From Anagrus nilaparvatae (lineage: Eukaryota; Arthropoda; Insecta; Hymenoptera; Mymaridae), in contig JAKSXM010000007.1 in assembly GCA_022575985.1 (NCBI GenBank), positions 67,920,501 to 67,984,500 on the forward strand: a stretch of DNA of 64,000 nt, in the 5' to 3' direction. The stretch's first letter is position 1. The number at the start of each line of letters is the position of its first letter. The translations under genes and the position numbers were made by a program. Below are positions 48,253 to 61,901 of the stretch, in pieces. The notes under the pieces were generated by a model that was given only the letters and a program-made list of their open reading frames with translations, was not told the origin of the DNA and did no database searches.

Positions 48253-51200
48253 TTTTATTCTTACTAGCATACTTAAATAGACACAGTTTCATGAGCAGTT
48301 TCACACACTCGGCATTCCGCCCACCTTATTTTACTTCGCAGAATTATAAAGATTAGATATTGACACCACGAAATTTAATATAATCTGTAGCAATCTCGTT
48401 AACAACACATGAGAAGGTGGGTGGAATTGATAAAATAACATTTATGTAAAATTTTAACCACGAAGAAGAATAAAAAGAATTTTAATTTTCTAAAGAAATT
48501 CCTTAACAAATTCAATGAGACGTATTATATAAAATCACATAATTAAATTAAAATACCCAATTACAACAAAAAAAATAACCTAAAAAAATACATAAATTAC
48601 TATAATTTTCCAGAAAAAAATAAAAATTGCTGTGAAAAGAAAAAAAAATGACTTTATATACTTAATAGCATTTTTATTTCATTCATGAAAGGTATAAGTA
48701 GTAATTTTTTTTTTACACACTGAAAAGGAGATGCATTTTCAAGAAAAGCACAATTTTTTTTATCATAATATCATAATGAGGATCATCATCAGTCATTACC
48801 ATATATGAAATAAAAATTTTTAAATATATGTGCGTGTATGTAATAATAACACATGATAAAAAATTCTAAAGAAAATTGAAAAAAAAAAAAGAGAAAAGCT
48901 GCCACCTGTTCAAGGCTAACTTGTCTTTAAAGTATCTTGTAATCTAGGATTCTTGTTAATTTTCATGTAAAATTATTTATTTAAAAAGTCACCTTTTTTT
49001 TATCGACCAAAGTTCAAATTATTATAATAATAAATTTCATATATTTTTTACTCAGACTATTTTCTACACGACAAGATCATTTAAAAAACATAATAAATTC
49101 AAGAAGTTCATTTATAAAAGGGATAAGTTTTATAAAAAGGGACTAAAAAACTTACTTACATCCGGTCTCAGGTGGAATATTATGGTATAGAAATAAATCT
49201 TAAGTACACATCATACATGTAAGAATAATACTTAATTTGTACCGAGTACATTATACAGAAGAAAGAAGAGACTCGATATAATTATTTTTCTTTGAGAATG
49301 GAAAAACTCATTTAAACAAACAGAAAAATCATTTTATTTGTTATTTCATTTTTTATAAGCATGCATAAATTTTTTGTAAAATAATGAGAAATAAAGAAAA
49401 TCTACTTTACACTCACACACCTACGTATTTTAAATTGTATTCAATTGTATTTTTTTGTTTGACATGTACAAGAGAACTTAGACTTGTTCTCGTGAATAAG
49501 TTTTTGTAGAATATTTTATTTTTTTAAAGAAAGTTTATTAAATAAAAGAGAAAAGATCATGTGAATATGTGACAAGAAAACAATCACATTTTTTTTTTGG
49601 CTGCACGTTGGCTGACAAGTTGAGTGAGAAAAGTGAGTTTATTAGTGCACTAGTGTCGAAGTTTGTTAAGATAATTTTCACATTTTTTTTTATTTATTAA
49701 CTTGTTTAATAATTTCTCAGGTAATTTCTGGTTTATTGTTCGTAATTAAAGAAAGTAATCTTACTGAAATATGTGAAAGCAAACTCTGGGTTTTGTATGG
49801 TAAAATTGTTTAACTCTAAAAATTTTAAAAGTATATGATTCTAATAATTTTAAACTCAATTTTGTAGATTTTGCTAGCTTAGAAGAGATAAACCTTAAAA
49901 ATGGCCAGAATGACTTTTCAATCAAAAATTTATTTGAAAAGTAAAATGGCCTTTAATGATCAAATAGTCTTAAAATCTTTGTTTTGGGATCTTATTTTTG
50001 AAATAGTGCATTACGTCCCTGTGTCCAGAAAAGTAAAGGATGGCCTAAATCGCACCTAAACTGCAATTTGGGGCAGTTTTTGTTTGTGTACTAGGGTCGT
50101 ATAAGTAAGCTGCGAGGCGTATTTTCTAGCCGGTGACTCAAAATAATTTTATTTAATATATGAAAAATAATTATACAATCATAATTTTTATAAAATGACG
50201 CCTAAAAATTTGAAAATTATCAATATCTAAGAATGAGACCCAACAACTTGCTTTTTTAAATGTCAAATCTCTAAAAATAAATATTTTCAAAATATTTCAA
50301 GATTTCAAGTATTTCCTCGTGTATTTCCCAAGGAAATAAATATTCATTATAAAATTTAATGATTCGTATTCAATAACTTCATCATGACATAATTTGAGAA
50401 TTCAGCTTCAAATAATCAATTTTTTTTTTTTAAACCTCCAAAACCAATCGCAAATAATCAATCTCGTAATCAATATAATCAATAAATATAAATTTTTTTT
50501 CGCAATTTATTTTTTTAATGATAATAAAAATATAAGTAAAGTAAAAGTAAATATTGTTTCATTTAAGTGTTAACAATTTATATTATGCATGTGTGTGTGT
50601 ATGTGTATGTAATGTCATTTTTTATATTTATCATCAATGTTTATTTTATAATAAAAATTCTAGCTATAGTAATATCATGTACATCAATTTAAAATATGAT
50701 TCATTCAACATTAATTTATTTATTTTTTCCATACTATCATATCATATCATACCATAATTAGCATAACAATTAAAATATTTTATTTCTTAATAAACACATT
50801 TTAATTTAACGACAAATTAGAAAGATACAAGTTTATAAAAAATTAATAATTTTATATCAATTTTAAAAAAAATTTAATTCAATAAAACCATACAAAAACA
50901 TGATTTTATTCCTTCCTTGAAACTAAAATAAAAAAATATCGTTTTAAACCACAAAATAATCTCAATTTTCGTTGTAACAAAAAAGTCATCGATTCTTTCT
51001 TCCACCCATCAATTTCTTTTTTTGGTTTTATAAATATATTGCAAAAAGAAGCCTAATAAAAAATTTCATGTAAGTCAGTAAAAAAGGTGTTTGTTGTGTA
51101 TTTATATTCACTTTTTTTAAAAAGAAAAAAAACCTCAAGCGCGCAAAAATAAATTATACTTAGTCATCGGCTCATCATAAATGGAAGAATATAAGAATTA

Positions 51201-54193
51201 TTATATGAAAAAAATTACATGCAAACACTTTAGGCATTAAATTTTTTATTATAAAGAAAGTGAAATATTTTTTACTCTAACAACCTCCCCCCCCCCCCCC
51301 AAGCTGACTAAAAAGGTAAATAGATGTAAATATATAATTTTGAACTTTTTAAACGACCTTTGTTTTTGCGATAAAACGAGGTATCATCAAATGCTACCGC
51401 ACCTATAATTACCAAACTTATTTATCTTTTGTTTTACAACAACAAAAACACTTTATCCAAAAAAATTACTATGTACACACTCTTTTTAGATTTATTTTTG
51501 ATTATTATGTATATGCAGCTGTCCTATAATAATAATAATAATGGACTTCAAAAAAAAGAATGATGATGAGAATAAGAAAAGAGATAAAATGAAATTTTTT
51601 TGTTATAAAAAGGTCGAACCTTTTTTTTGGAATTTTAAGAAATAATAGTTTTTTTTTGTTGTTGTACTGATGATGAGAATTCAAAAAATTTTAGAGTATA
51701 TTAACTGCTTAAAAAAATTTTTTCATGGTATTTATTACTTTTTTGTAAAATTTTTTATCTAAAACGTGTTACAAAAAAAAATTTTTTTGAATGAATTGAA
51801 TCTTTTGACTGAAAAGATGCATAAAATTTTATGTAATTTTTTTTATATTATATGATTTAAATAAAATCTTGAATAAAATTTAAGACGCTCTATTAATTCT
51901 GATAAAAAATTTAATTTTTTTTTCTCGCAATTGAAATGACTTACTGTACATATAAATACGACTACTTAAAATAAATGCTTTATAGAAACTAGAACATAAT
52001 AAATAATAAAATAATTAAAATATCTTAAAAATAATGAATGGTTTGAGAGAATGTTAACCTTTTAATACAATTATAGCGTGATTAATGTATAAAAAAAAAA
52101 ATAATTATGTAATACATCAAAAACGATAATAATCAATTAATAACACGATATGGAGTTAAGGTTAATGAAACTTCTTGACTTGTTGCTTCAAATATTCTTT
52201 CTAAAATTAGGTATTAAAAATTTTTGCTGTTACTAAAAATAAAAATATTATCAAACGGTACCTGACAATTAAAAAACTACAATGTAATACATAATAATAA
52301 TAATAATAATTAAAATATTCATGTTATACCAATTTATTTATTTAGCCTAAAGCCAACAATATTATTATGTCTAAAAAAATACTTTCTAAACATTTATAAA
52401 TAAAATCCAATTTATAAATTTTTATCTTTTTATAATATAAAAATAAAACAAACACATACTTACATAAAAGTTAACAAAAAATTCTTTTTCATTTATCTCA
52501 ACAACAGAACAAGAGAGTGCAAACATTTCATGTAAATGAAAAACAACGGTATTTATTATATTATATATTTAACACTTTTATGTAGCTATTCATTCATTTA
52601 GAAAACTTTATTTTTAAAGGAAATCAATTCTTATACATCTGTATAATATATATTTTGTGGTTTGAAAAATTAACGGTTCATTAGAATATGTCTTCCTTGT
52701 TTGAATCATGAAATTTTAAAAATTAATAATTTTTTTTCCACAGCATTGCTCTATTATATAATTGTTTAAAGATATCGAATGGTCGATAGAATATTTTAGA
52801 CAGAATTTTTAGTTCATATGCAAATTTCTTTAAAATTTTAGCATTATAACAACCAGACAGTGTATGAATAAATATTTTATTTATGTTAATTAGGTGTATC
52901 TTCCAAAAATAGAGGAAACAAGCAAACTGACTATATGTAAAACATAACTATAATTTATAAAAATACAAGTTTCTTTTCAATAAAAATGTCAAATTTAAAA
53001 GTGTTAAATACAAGTCAATAAATTATTAAATCTTAAACTTTATATAACAATAAGGTTTCTAAAATCAATTAAAATTTTAAGAAATTATTGTAACATTCTT
53101 AAAATGCAAAACTGTTAAAGAAATAATTATAGTTCTCTTCGCATCGAATAATCCTTTTAATTGTAAGTATTCGCAGTAAAACAATCAAATTTAATATCTG
53201 TATTAATTTTTATTAATCTAAAACTCTTCTTCTCGACAATAATAAATATCAAATCATTTAATAGGGTTAATTTAACAATAAGTATAAAATATAAGGGGGG
53301 CGTTAACTCATTGACACTTGACAAACTGTTTAATTTTTCTTGTATATTATTAACACACAGTAAAGCGAATAAAATATTCAAAGTAGTATTCGAGTACCTA
53401 ATTTTTTTATAACTTGAGTTTTTCAATTGTTCAATTTTCCTATACTCTCTCTCACTGATAATAATAAACAGTATGTCCATCTAATAATACTACCATAGGG
53501 TTAAAATAATAGTATGTACTTATAAGTTCATAATTATAGGAAACTAAATGAAAAAATCCCTGCTGATATTGTTATTTACAGTATACAAGGCAAAAGAGGA
53601 TGAATTTATTTAAAAAAATCAATTTATAAAATCAAATCAGTGTTGTGCTCTTCTTTTCTTTTGTATAATATTTAATTAATTTATTATCTACTTGTTGTTA
53701 TGCATTGCTCATATTATTAATAATTAGTAATTAAACAAACATTGTTTTTTTTTTTTACTTTCTTTTGTATATTCATTTACATCAATTTATTTACAAAAAA
53801 TATATATTTAATTCTTTTAAATATTTATATGACTTTTCATTCCAAATATAATTTTTAAAAAATTATCATTAATTAAACAAAATAAAATTCAATATTGATA
53901 AGATAAAATATTTATGATGTATCAAATTTAATGCTAAATAATTATTATTGTTTTATTTGTTATTATTATTATCAAATTTCAATTTTTTTTCTGAAAATTA
54001 TTGATGTTACTAAGAAATTTATATTTTTAAAAATTCACTATCATCTGGTCTAAGAGATAAATTAAATAATATAATGTTATCCAGACGACTAATATTTCAT
54101 TAATAATATTGTAAATATATAAATCTTTTTATTTTTGAGTCATTGAGTCTATTTGTGCTGTTTTAAAAAATTATTTTTAAAAAATTTACTTAC
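48253..54193. other. Long AT-rich stretch, probable first intron of the minus-strand gene
   Basis: No exon, RNA gene or organised repeat was recognised apart from simple runs (TG repeat near 50588, poly-C at 51287..51300, TAA/AAT runs). By position it lies immediately downstream (leftward) of the splice donor at 54193 and is therefore probably intronic. A 107-codon minus frame at 53157..53480 was rejected as chance. Confidence 0.45.
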
Positions 54194-54287
54194 CGGTAGC
54201 ATATGCATTTCCAAGTATAAAGAAATAAGAAACGACGCCAAAAACAAGAACGTTAGCAGGTAAAAATTTTCGTCGTCCTTTCTCCAT
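54194..54287 (-). CDS. First coding exon of a secreted or membrane protein (rest not found)
   Basis: On the minus strand an ATG at 54287 opens 31 complete codons plus one base and ends at the consensus donor G|GTAAGT. The peptide has a basic start (MEKGRRK), a hydrophobic core (VLVFGVVSYFFIL) and a GNAYA|T cleavage-type site, a textbook signal peptide. The exon ends in phase 1, common for extracellular proteins with Ig or similar modules. I cannot identify the protein from this alone. No acceptor exon in matching phase was recognised leftward, so the first intron is long and may span much of the window. The alternative is that the sequence is a chance frame, but signal-peptide pattern, donor and CpG-richer upstream DNA agree. 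Confidence 0.55.
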
Positions 54288-54854
54288 TTTTTTTGGTTGC
54301 TTTTTTGTTTAAAATAATAATAATTAGAAATACACACTTCACTTTTAATTATAAAAACTTTTTTTTTTGGTTGCCGAAACAATATTCGTTTCGGTCTTTT
54401 ATCACTTTTTTATTTTCTTCTTTAATTTAAAAAAAAAAATATAGGTATATTTTGTTCCAATTAAATTTTAAAAAAATTATTATCATACACAAAATAAATG
54501 CACATTTGGAACTATTATTGTTCCTCTCCTTTTAAATAAGAGAGGACGCATTTTTTTCAATCGTTTATTCACATTATTATTACGCCATGGAATAAATTAT
54601 TCGCTGATCTATTATACCTTGAGACGTATTCTTTTAACTCTCATTTTTTCTTTGTAATACTACTATAAAACTTTTAGCACCAACAACAATTTTTGTCTTC
54701 ACAACTTATTTTTTTTTACACTTTCATTATTTATCAACGTAAACAATATTAAAAAAACTACACTCGCGAAATTTTCGATCTAGTTTATGTATGTAAAATC
54801 TTTTTAATGGAAACTGGAGAACGGCGTGTTATATGAAAAGAGTATAATTTTATG

Positions 54855-55310
54855 TTACCTGCGTATTAATGCAAAGAGAATGCCGAGGACGACGACGACG
54901 ACGATGCGTGTGTCTGTCCCTTTTACAAAAAGTAAAATAAGGCGAAAGGCAGGCAAGCAAACACGATTTTCTTCCCCTCTCTCACCTGCCACAAACCTGG
55001 CAACCACGCTGTGTACTCCGGAAACCCCTGCAATATTCACGATTTCAGGTATAAAACAAAGAAAACACTATTCAATTTTTTTAAAACATGGATCTTTATA
55101 AATTAAATACTTTTTAAAAAGTAGTTTTTGTTCCATAATTTTTAAGAAAATAGTTTTTTACGTTTTTCGATCCATGAAAATCGAAATGAATGATCACGGT
55201 TTTCTCCAAAAGATCTTGCACATTTCGTAATACCGTAATATTTGTAACCATCTCGCGCGAAACTTTTGTGCAAACGGTCCGGCTTGGCGTTTGCGCACAT
55301 GAAGTTAACT
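54855..55310 (-). promoter_or_regulatory. Probable promoter/5' leader of the minus-strand gene
   Basis: GC- and CpG-richer DNA upstream of the signal-peptide exon: a (CGA)n run at 54887..54902, a CTCTCACCTGCC patch, whose complement GGCAG|GTGAGAG is donor-like, and a second patch CATCTCGCGCGAAACTTT near 55250. A spliced 5' leader is plausible. No TATA box stands out. Frames on either strand here (54826..55101 plus, 55040..54855 minus) are compositional and have no family match I know. Confidence 0.35.
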
Positions 55311-55737
55311 CTATCTTTGTTTACCCATTCTCCAACTCAAAAAAAATTATCACATAACTTCCTTCTCTTTCTAAAGCACATTGGAATGTTTTTGATTTTA
55401 GCAATAATAACGATCAAGTGGCGACATCTGACAATGGAATTTCAGCCTTTAATACGATACTCAGTTGTATTTCTCAAAAATAGGTAGCTATTTGAACAAC
55501 ATTTTTTTTTCACGTGGATTAAAATACCAATCAACATCAACATTTCTGTTTAAAAAATATGCAATAATTTTTTATTATTCTTAAAAAAGTTTTAATCATT
55601 TTTGTATCTTTCGTATCCCTCGCTTATCCTTCAACTATTTGAAATATTGGCGATTTAATTTTCATTAAATAAAAATCAATGCAATTATGGTTGTTTCCAA
55701 ATTATTTTTTATGCATTAAAATTCAAAACATTTTACT
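55311..55737. other. AT-rich intergenic DNA
   Basis: No feature seen between the proposed leader region and the local duplication at 55738. Confidence 0.4.
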
Positions 55738-56180
55738 TTATTACTTGATCAACTGTTGCTAAGTTGATGAAACCAAATATTTTTCTTCAAAACAATTAAA
55801 CTGATTTGATTATTTTAATTTATAAACTTCATGAGATCTCTAAAATTTAAAAATCAAAATAGTTTACTTAATTGCTTGATCAAATATTTATTAATTGAAG
55901 AAACCAAATATTTTATTTTAAACCAATTAAACTAACTTAAGCCCTGTCTCCACTGCACATTAATTCTCTATATTAATTGTAATCTACAATAAAACAATGT
56001 AGAAAGTGTTTTTTAAAATAAAAACATAAGATATGTTAACATAATGATGAAAGAATATTTTGTTTTTTTTTATTTGTGTACTGCAACTAATATAGAGGAG
56101 AATTAATAAGCATTTAGAGTCAGGGCTTTAATTATTTTAATTTATAAACTTCATGAGATCTATGGTATTTAATTTATTTT
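55738..56180. repeat. Local tandem duplication (~125 bp), second copy split by a MITE
   Basis: Both copies contain AAACCAAATATTTT, CAATTAAACT and TTTATAAACTTCATGAGATC. The first copy (about 55738..55860) is continuous; in the second (about 55865..56180) the same sequence is interrupted at 55940..56127. The pair gives a direct before/after view of the insertion. Confidence 0.7.
55940..56127. mobile_element. 188-bp MITE with TTA duplication
   Basis: The ends are AGCCCTGTCTCCACTGCACA and, as complement, AGCCCTGACTCTAAATGC. Further in, TTAATTCTCTATATTA is mirrored by TAATATAGAGGAGAATTAA. TTA flanks both ends (55937..55939, 56128..56130). The uninterrupted neighbour copy reads TTG at that place. 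The TTA duplication suggests PIF/Harbinger. Confidence 0.75.
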
Positions 56181-56513
56181 GATTAATGAGTTACCAATTA
56201 TTTAAAAAAAAAAATGAATTTTTTCCTTTATTTAAATTTTATAAAACTTTTCACAAAAAAGTTATTTTCTGCATGAAATATTTTCAATGAAAATAATTCA
56301 TAATTTATTTTTCTAATACAATCCCTGAAAGTAAAATTTTTTAAACAATAATTAGAAAAATAAATATACGTAAGTAAGGAGTTAAAATAAATTTATTTAC
56401 AAAATTTATAAATTTTTTTTTGTAATAAAAATGAGTGTACGTAGTACCAACATTTATTCAAGCTGTTAGATACACTTTTATAGTTGATACCATTTTTATC
56501 AATAAATAATAAT

Positions 56514-57257
<744 letters not shown>

Positions 57258-57788
57258 TCACTTGTTAAAAATATAATTACAGTTTAAAGTTAAACAAAAA
57301 AACAAGATTTTAGAAAATAAACATTAGTTGTAAAGCAGTCAAAAAGAGACAATTTCTAGATAGGTAACATTTTTATATGGAAAGTTATATAAATAAATAT
57401 AAATATCGGTAAATTTCGAGATTAATTTTTCCAGTTTTGCCGCACTGAATTTAAAGAGTTATAACCTTACTTTTATACACACACGTATCACATCAAAGTA
57501 CTATAAAAAAAACTTTTACTTAGAATGCAAATTTAATAATATCAATTGGTATGATATTAATATTTAGTAATAACAATATAAACAATTAATAAATAATTGA
57601 TATTTTTTCTGAAAGATTGACTTTACCATACCCAAATGGTATAACCTAAAATAATTTACAATTTTGATAATAAACACACTGAGATTTTACTAATTTACAA
57701 AAATATTAATTTTTTCATGAACTGCATACTAAAACACTTTAAACAATGCAAAAATCTTGTTTATTTTGTTCATGATTTTGTTGATTAC

Positions 57789-57853
57789 CTGCGATAAATT
57801 ATTTTGTTTATAACAGTAACATACACTCTCTCGTTATATCCGAGGTAAAAGAG
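57789..57853 (-). promoter_or_regulatory. RpS15A: Non-coding first exon of RpS15A with TOP-like start
   Basis: On the minus strand CTCTTTTACC at 57853 is a 5' terminal oligopyrimidine-like start, as expected for ribosomal protein mRNAs, and ATCGCAG|GTAATC at 57789 is a good donor. Splicing to the acceptor at 57221 removes a 568-bp leader intron and places the ATG two bases into the next exon. TOP messages are regulated by the mTOR/LARP1 route in animals; that it applies here is inference. The start site itself is a prediction. Confidence 0.6.
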
Positions 57854-58780
57854 CGCTCATCGCCATAAAAGAAGCATGGAGTAAAAAATTTTGTCACTAT
57901 AATTTAAATTCAATGTTGCCACTGTTGCCAGATCTCAAGGAGTTGAAAAGGTTTTTTTACTAGGGGTTTTCGCGATAAATTACTAAATCTAGTTTAAAAA
58001 AATTTAATTGTTTTAATTTTAAAAAATTTTCACAATTAATTAAATTGTTATTACTTAAATATTAAAATATCTGTTTAATTATTTTTCTATTCAATAAACT
58101 TTTTTTAAGTAACTTGCTTTTTTTTTAATTATAAAGGGTGTGCAATTTTTCTACTTTTAAATTTAAAATAATGGGGTCAGATTTTGAAATTATTTATTAA
58201 TAATAAACAAACTTAGATTTAGGAAAAACTATCATTAAAAAGTAAAAACCTTTTATCAAATTCACCTAATTTTTTGTTGTTGCAAGCAATACTCATATAT
58301 TTTTATTTTTTAAATAAAAAAAAAATCAAAATTTGATTTTATAAATTTAAAATTACTTGTCGATCGCACTCAAAATTATATCGTAAAATCTCGAATTAAA
58401 TTCTGATAACTTCAGACATATGCACATGATGCATCTACTATCGGCACATAACATTTAAAAATTTTGTTATGATTTGCAATTGTAAATATATTATTTTTTT
58501 TTTAATTATTAAAACATTCCTTATTTTTTAATGATAATTAAATTACTATAATTAATGTTTACTGTAAATTAAAGTTTATAAAAATTAAAAAACCATTGTT
58601 TACATTTGTGAAAATACAATGTACTAGTTTCCAATGTGTCAGTGCTTAGATAAACATTGATTAATTTAATTTAATCAATTTATTAAACGGTCGATCAATA
58701 TTATAGGTAATTTTTCCAAAATGCAATAATGTCTGATTTAATTTTATAACAAATTTTATTGATAAAAAAATCATAGTAAA
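57854..58780. promoter_or_regulatory. Divergent intergenic region between RpS15A and the 366-codon gene
   Basis: About 930 bp, AT-rich, holding the promoters of both divergent genes. No clear TATA box or conserved motif could be singled out. Confidence 0.35.
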
Positions 58781-59881
58781 ATGGAAAATACAAAAGCAAT
58801 GTCAGGGATGTCAGGTTTGACATTTGATATCAATAGGCAAAAGGAAAACAAAAAAAATATAGCAAATAATGTTAAATCTGTAAAAAGATCAAAATTTTCC
58901 ATAGAAAATTTTGTCAAAAGACCAAAAGTTGGGATGGATTTAGAGATTACTTTAGTAACTGAAGGTACACCACCACCAGTAAGACCACCAGAACAACAAA
59001 AAGTAACTATTAAACCAATTAAATCTACAACTAATTCAACTACTATAACAAATTTTGAAAAACCAAATACGTTATCTCAATGTGGTAATTCTTCAAAAAG
59101 TGATAAGCTGCTTACAATGAATGGTTCATATCCTAAAATAAATGCAGAAAGTGAAATAAGAGGCATACAAGATACTTTAATAAAAAAAAGTTTACTTAAT
59201 ACTACTAAAAAACCAGATTTTGTTCCAATTAATTTAAAAATTGATTGTGTACCAAATAAAACTCAAGCTTTACCACCAAAAGTCACAAATTCAATTGATC
59301 AAGGCATGATTAATAACCAAAATAAACTAAAGCATAAACATTTAAATAAATTACAATACGAACCTAAAAATGATAAAGGAAAAAATTTTAAGATCCAACC
59401 CTTATCACAGTCAGTTATTAAAAAAATAGTTGCTTCCAAAAAGGAAAGCTTACAACGTCCTGTTAAAAAAGATAAATTAACTGCAAAAAATGAAAAATCT
59501 AAAATAATTAAAAAACCAAAGCCTAAAAAGCAAATAAACACAGTTAATACGAATAATAAAAAACAGCAGAATGTCACTCCAAACAATAATAGCATAAAAC
59601 CTTCTTCTACCAGGTTATCAGCTAGAAATTTATCACCAATGCGAGAACCATGTTCTGTATTATTTAAAAAGTTTATGATAGAGGCATTGTCTTCACTTGT
59701 AGACGATGATGATTCTGATGATAATGATAACGAAGAAAATCCTTCAGCCTCAAATAGTAAAAAATATGAATCAACATCAGAAAGTGAAACGGAAGAAGCA
59801 AGAAATCCCAATGGTTTTTATATCAGATCAAGAAGTGAAATACAATTAGAAAATAAAATAAAAACTAAAACAAAAAAGTAG
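58781..59881 (+). CDS. Uncharacterised 366-residue Lys/Asn-rich nuclear-type protein, single exon
   Basis: Uninterrupted from ATG (context AGTAAAATGG) to TAG. The sequence is low-complexity and hydrophilic with no signal peptide or membrane segment. There is a basic N-terminal third containing RQKENKKN and VKRSKFSIENFVKRPK, a proline patch PPPVRPPEQQK near residue 63, and a lysine-rich middle (KPKPKKQ near 245). A short hydrophobic stretch CSVLFKKFMIEALSSLV follows, then an acidic run DDDDSDDNDNEE near residue 307 and a Ser/Glu tail with basic end. This looks like a largely disordered nuclear or chromatin-associated protein, but I do not recognise a family. It is divergent from RpS15A. The length of the frame in DNA this AT-rich, and a plausible AATAAA downstream, make it a real gene. 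Confidence 0.8.
   Translation: MENTKAMSGMSGLTFDINRQKENKKNIANNVKSVKRSKFSIENFVKRPKVGMDLEITLVTEGTPPPVRPPEQQKVTIKPIKSTTNSTTITNFEKPNTLSQCGNSSKSDKLLTMNGSYPKINAESEIRGIQDTLIKKSLLNTTKKPDFVPINLKIDCVPNKTQALPPKVTNSIDQGMINNQNKLKHKHLNKLQYEPKNDKGKNFKIQPLSQSVIKKIVASKKESLQRPVKKDKLTAKNEKSKIIKKPKPKKQINTVNTNNKKQQNVTPNNNSIKPSSTRLSARNLSPMREPCSVLFKKFMIEALSSLVDDDDSDDNDNEENPSASNSKKYESTSESETEEARNPNGFYIRSRSEIQLENKIKTKTKK
59341..59343. other. Antisense frame inside the 366-codon gene (shadow)
   Basis: A 170-codon open frame runs on the opposite strand (59811..59299), produced by the Lys/Asn/Ser codon bias of the real gene. It is noted here only so that it is not annotated; the three bases given are a marker position within it. 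Confidence 0.3.
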
Positions 59882-60141
59882 GAAATAAGAATTTAAAAAA
59901 CATTAAATAAATATAAAAGAAAACTAAGACTTGAAAATTAGAAACAATATCACTGCCATTTTAGTTGTTCTTTAAGTATATAAATACTATGATATAAACT
60001 AAATTGTATGAATCGACAGATATTTTGAAGTTTAGTTTAAATTATTAATTTTTGTTTGTCATTTGTATGTTTTGATTATTTATAAACTTATAGTAGCAAT
60101 TTTTAAAATTTAGTAAGAAATATAAATTGTTCTTACTTTTA

Positions 60142-60147
60142 AATAAA
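60142..60147 (+). terminator. Candidate polyadenylation signal (AATAAA) of the 366-codon gene
   Basis: AATAAA about 260 bases after the stop. Another ATTAAATAAA-type candidate lies closer, near 59905. Either may be used; AT-rich DNA offers many such hexamers. Confidence 0.35.
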
Positions 60148-61783
60148 GAAAAAGGATATTTTACTCCAAAGTATATTTTTTGGATGTACATGTATAAAAA
60201 ATGTGTATAGATGAATTGTAAATTATTTATTTATTTATTGTTTTGTATAATTAAATGTATTTCTCTTGTATGTGCGAAGGTATAAACTGCCCTGTATTTA
60301 TTATTTAAGTGTAAAGTGTACATATTTATCATTAATTATTGATTTTTTTTATATATTATTTAACTTTTATTTTATCTTATATTTTTTGTTAATTAATTGT
60401 ATGCTTAATTTAATAAATTTTTTTTTCTAATTAAAATTAATTTATAAATAGGAGAAATATGAACTGATATAACATAAAGCATGTAAATTCAGAATAAATT
60501 TGAATCACTACTCTAAAAGGAGAACAAACTGCCTAAAATTGTAGCCTTTTTTGAATTCTATGGAAAGATTTGATTAAGATACTTGCTGGTTTATTTTAGG
60601 AGCAAAAAATATAGTTGATTCTTCTTTTAAAGTACCTAATTAAATATTCATATATGCATTTTTGTAAATATTGTATTATTAAATTGTAACAATAAATTTT
60701 ATATTTATAAATAAAAATAAAAAATAATGATTATCTTAAAAAATATTTCTATTGTCATTTTATAAATTTACTCATTAGCATATACTATGTTCCATTTCAG
60801 TGTTAGGTAGTATAAAAATAATATTTAAATTGATAATATTTAATTTTTTGTTTAAAAAAAAAAAAGTGGTCCACTATTAACTTTTTTATATGGGATTATC
60901 AGAATATAATAAAGATTAATTTCTGGTTACATCAATGAGTATTCTCCAGACAAAATATATTACATGAGGTCATGGTTAAAGTTCATGGTCATTTTAAATT
61001 GTATGTCGAGATTTTCGAGTATATGCATGATAATAATAATAATCTAAACTTTTAATATGTTTGTAATACTTTTTGAAATTTAAAATGAAGGTCATTCAAC
61101 CATTTCATAATTTTTTTAGTTTTAATTAAATAAAAGCAGGTTTTGGTCACACCTATAAGATGGAATATATGATATATAAGGGGTTTTTGACATCTAAAAT
61201 ACTATAATGTATATGTAATATGTGAAAGTATTAGTAATTAGGTAGTTGTTGCTGTTGCATAACTAAATAATTATACACGTGAGTCTTTTTTATGAAAAGG
61301 AATTTAAATAAGATTATAGGATTAATTTCTTTTTTTTTTGTTAATTATCTCAAACACTCTTTTATGCAATTATTTTTTTTTCTGTGTTTATGATTATGTC
61401 ATAGTTTTAATTCTTGAAAAAATGTTGGGATTCCCAATTGAAGCTCAAAATTCTCTAAGACCAGTTTTTAAAATAAGAAAAAAAATATTCTAGGTATACA
61501 AGGTAGAAATAATACCTTAAATTTTTTTTTATATATAGTTATTTGAAGAGGATAGTGTCCGCGTATAGGATAATCGTTGGATTTGGATAACCATTTTTTT
61601 TACAGTAAAAAAAATTTTGACATTTTTAAACATTTGAAATTAAAAAATTTATTTTTTTTTGAAAATTATATTTTAAAATTATTATATAATCTGTTAAATG
61701 ATTGAAATTTACCGTGTGGATCAAAAAAATGTGTATCTTTATATGGGTGTCATGGTAATATTAAGCTGGTATTGAAATTATAA
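60148..61783. other. AT-rich intergenic DNA
   Basis: No gene or organised repeat recognised. Confidence 0.45.
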
Positions 61784-61898
61784 AGGTGGAAACATAAAGT
61801 ACTTTGCATCCAATGTAAGACATTTCCGCATGCGCATTGAAGTAAAAAGTGCCGCCCCACCATTATCACGAATGAAAAGTACTTTTTGTTTCCACCCT
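61784..61898. mobile_element. 115-bp MITE with TAA duplication
   Basis: The left end AGGTGGAAACATAAAGTACT is mirrored by AGTACTTTTTGTTTCCACCCT at the right with two small differences. TAA lies at 61781..61783 and 61899..61901. The interior is slightly GC-richer (CGCATGCGCATTG). It is non-coding. Confidence 0.65.
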
Positions 61899-61901
61899 TA
61901 A

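Noticed and set aside
53157..53480. 107-codon minus-strand frame
   Set aside because: AT-driven composition, no motif and no splice sites; lies in the presumed large intron.
59299..59811. 170-codon minus-strand frame
   Set aside because: Antisense shadow of the 366-codon gene, created by its Lys/Asn/Ser-rich codons.
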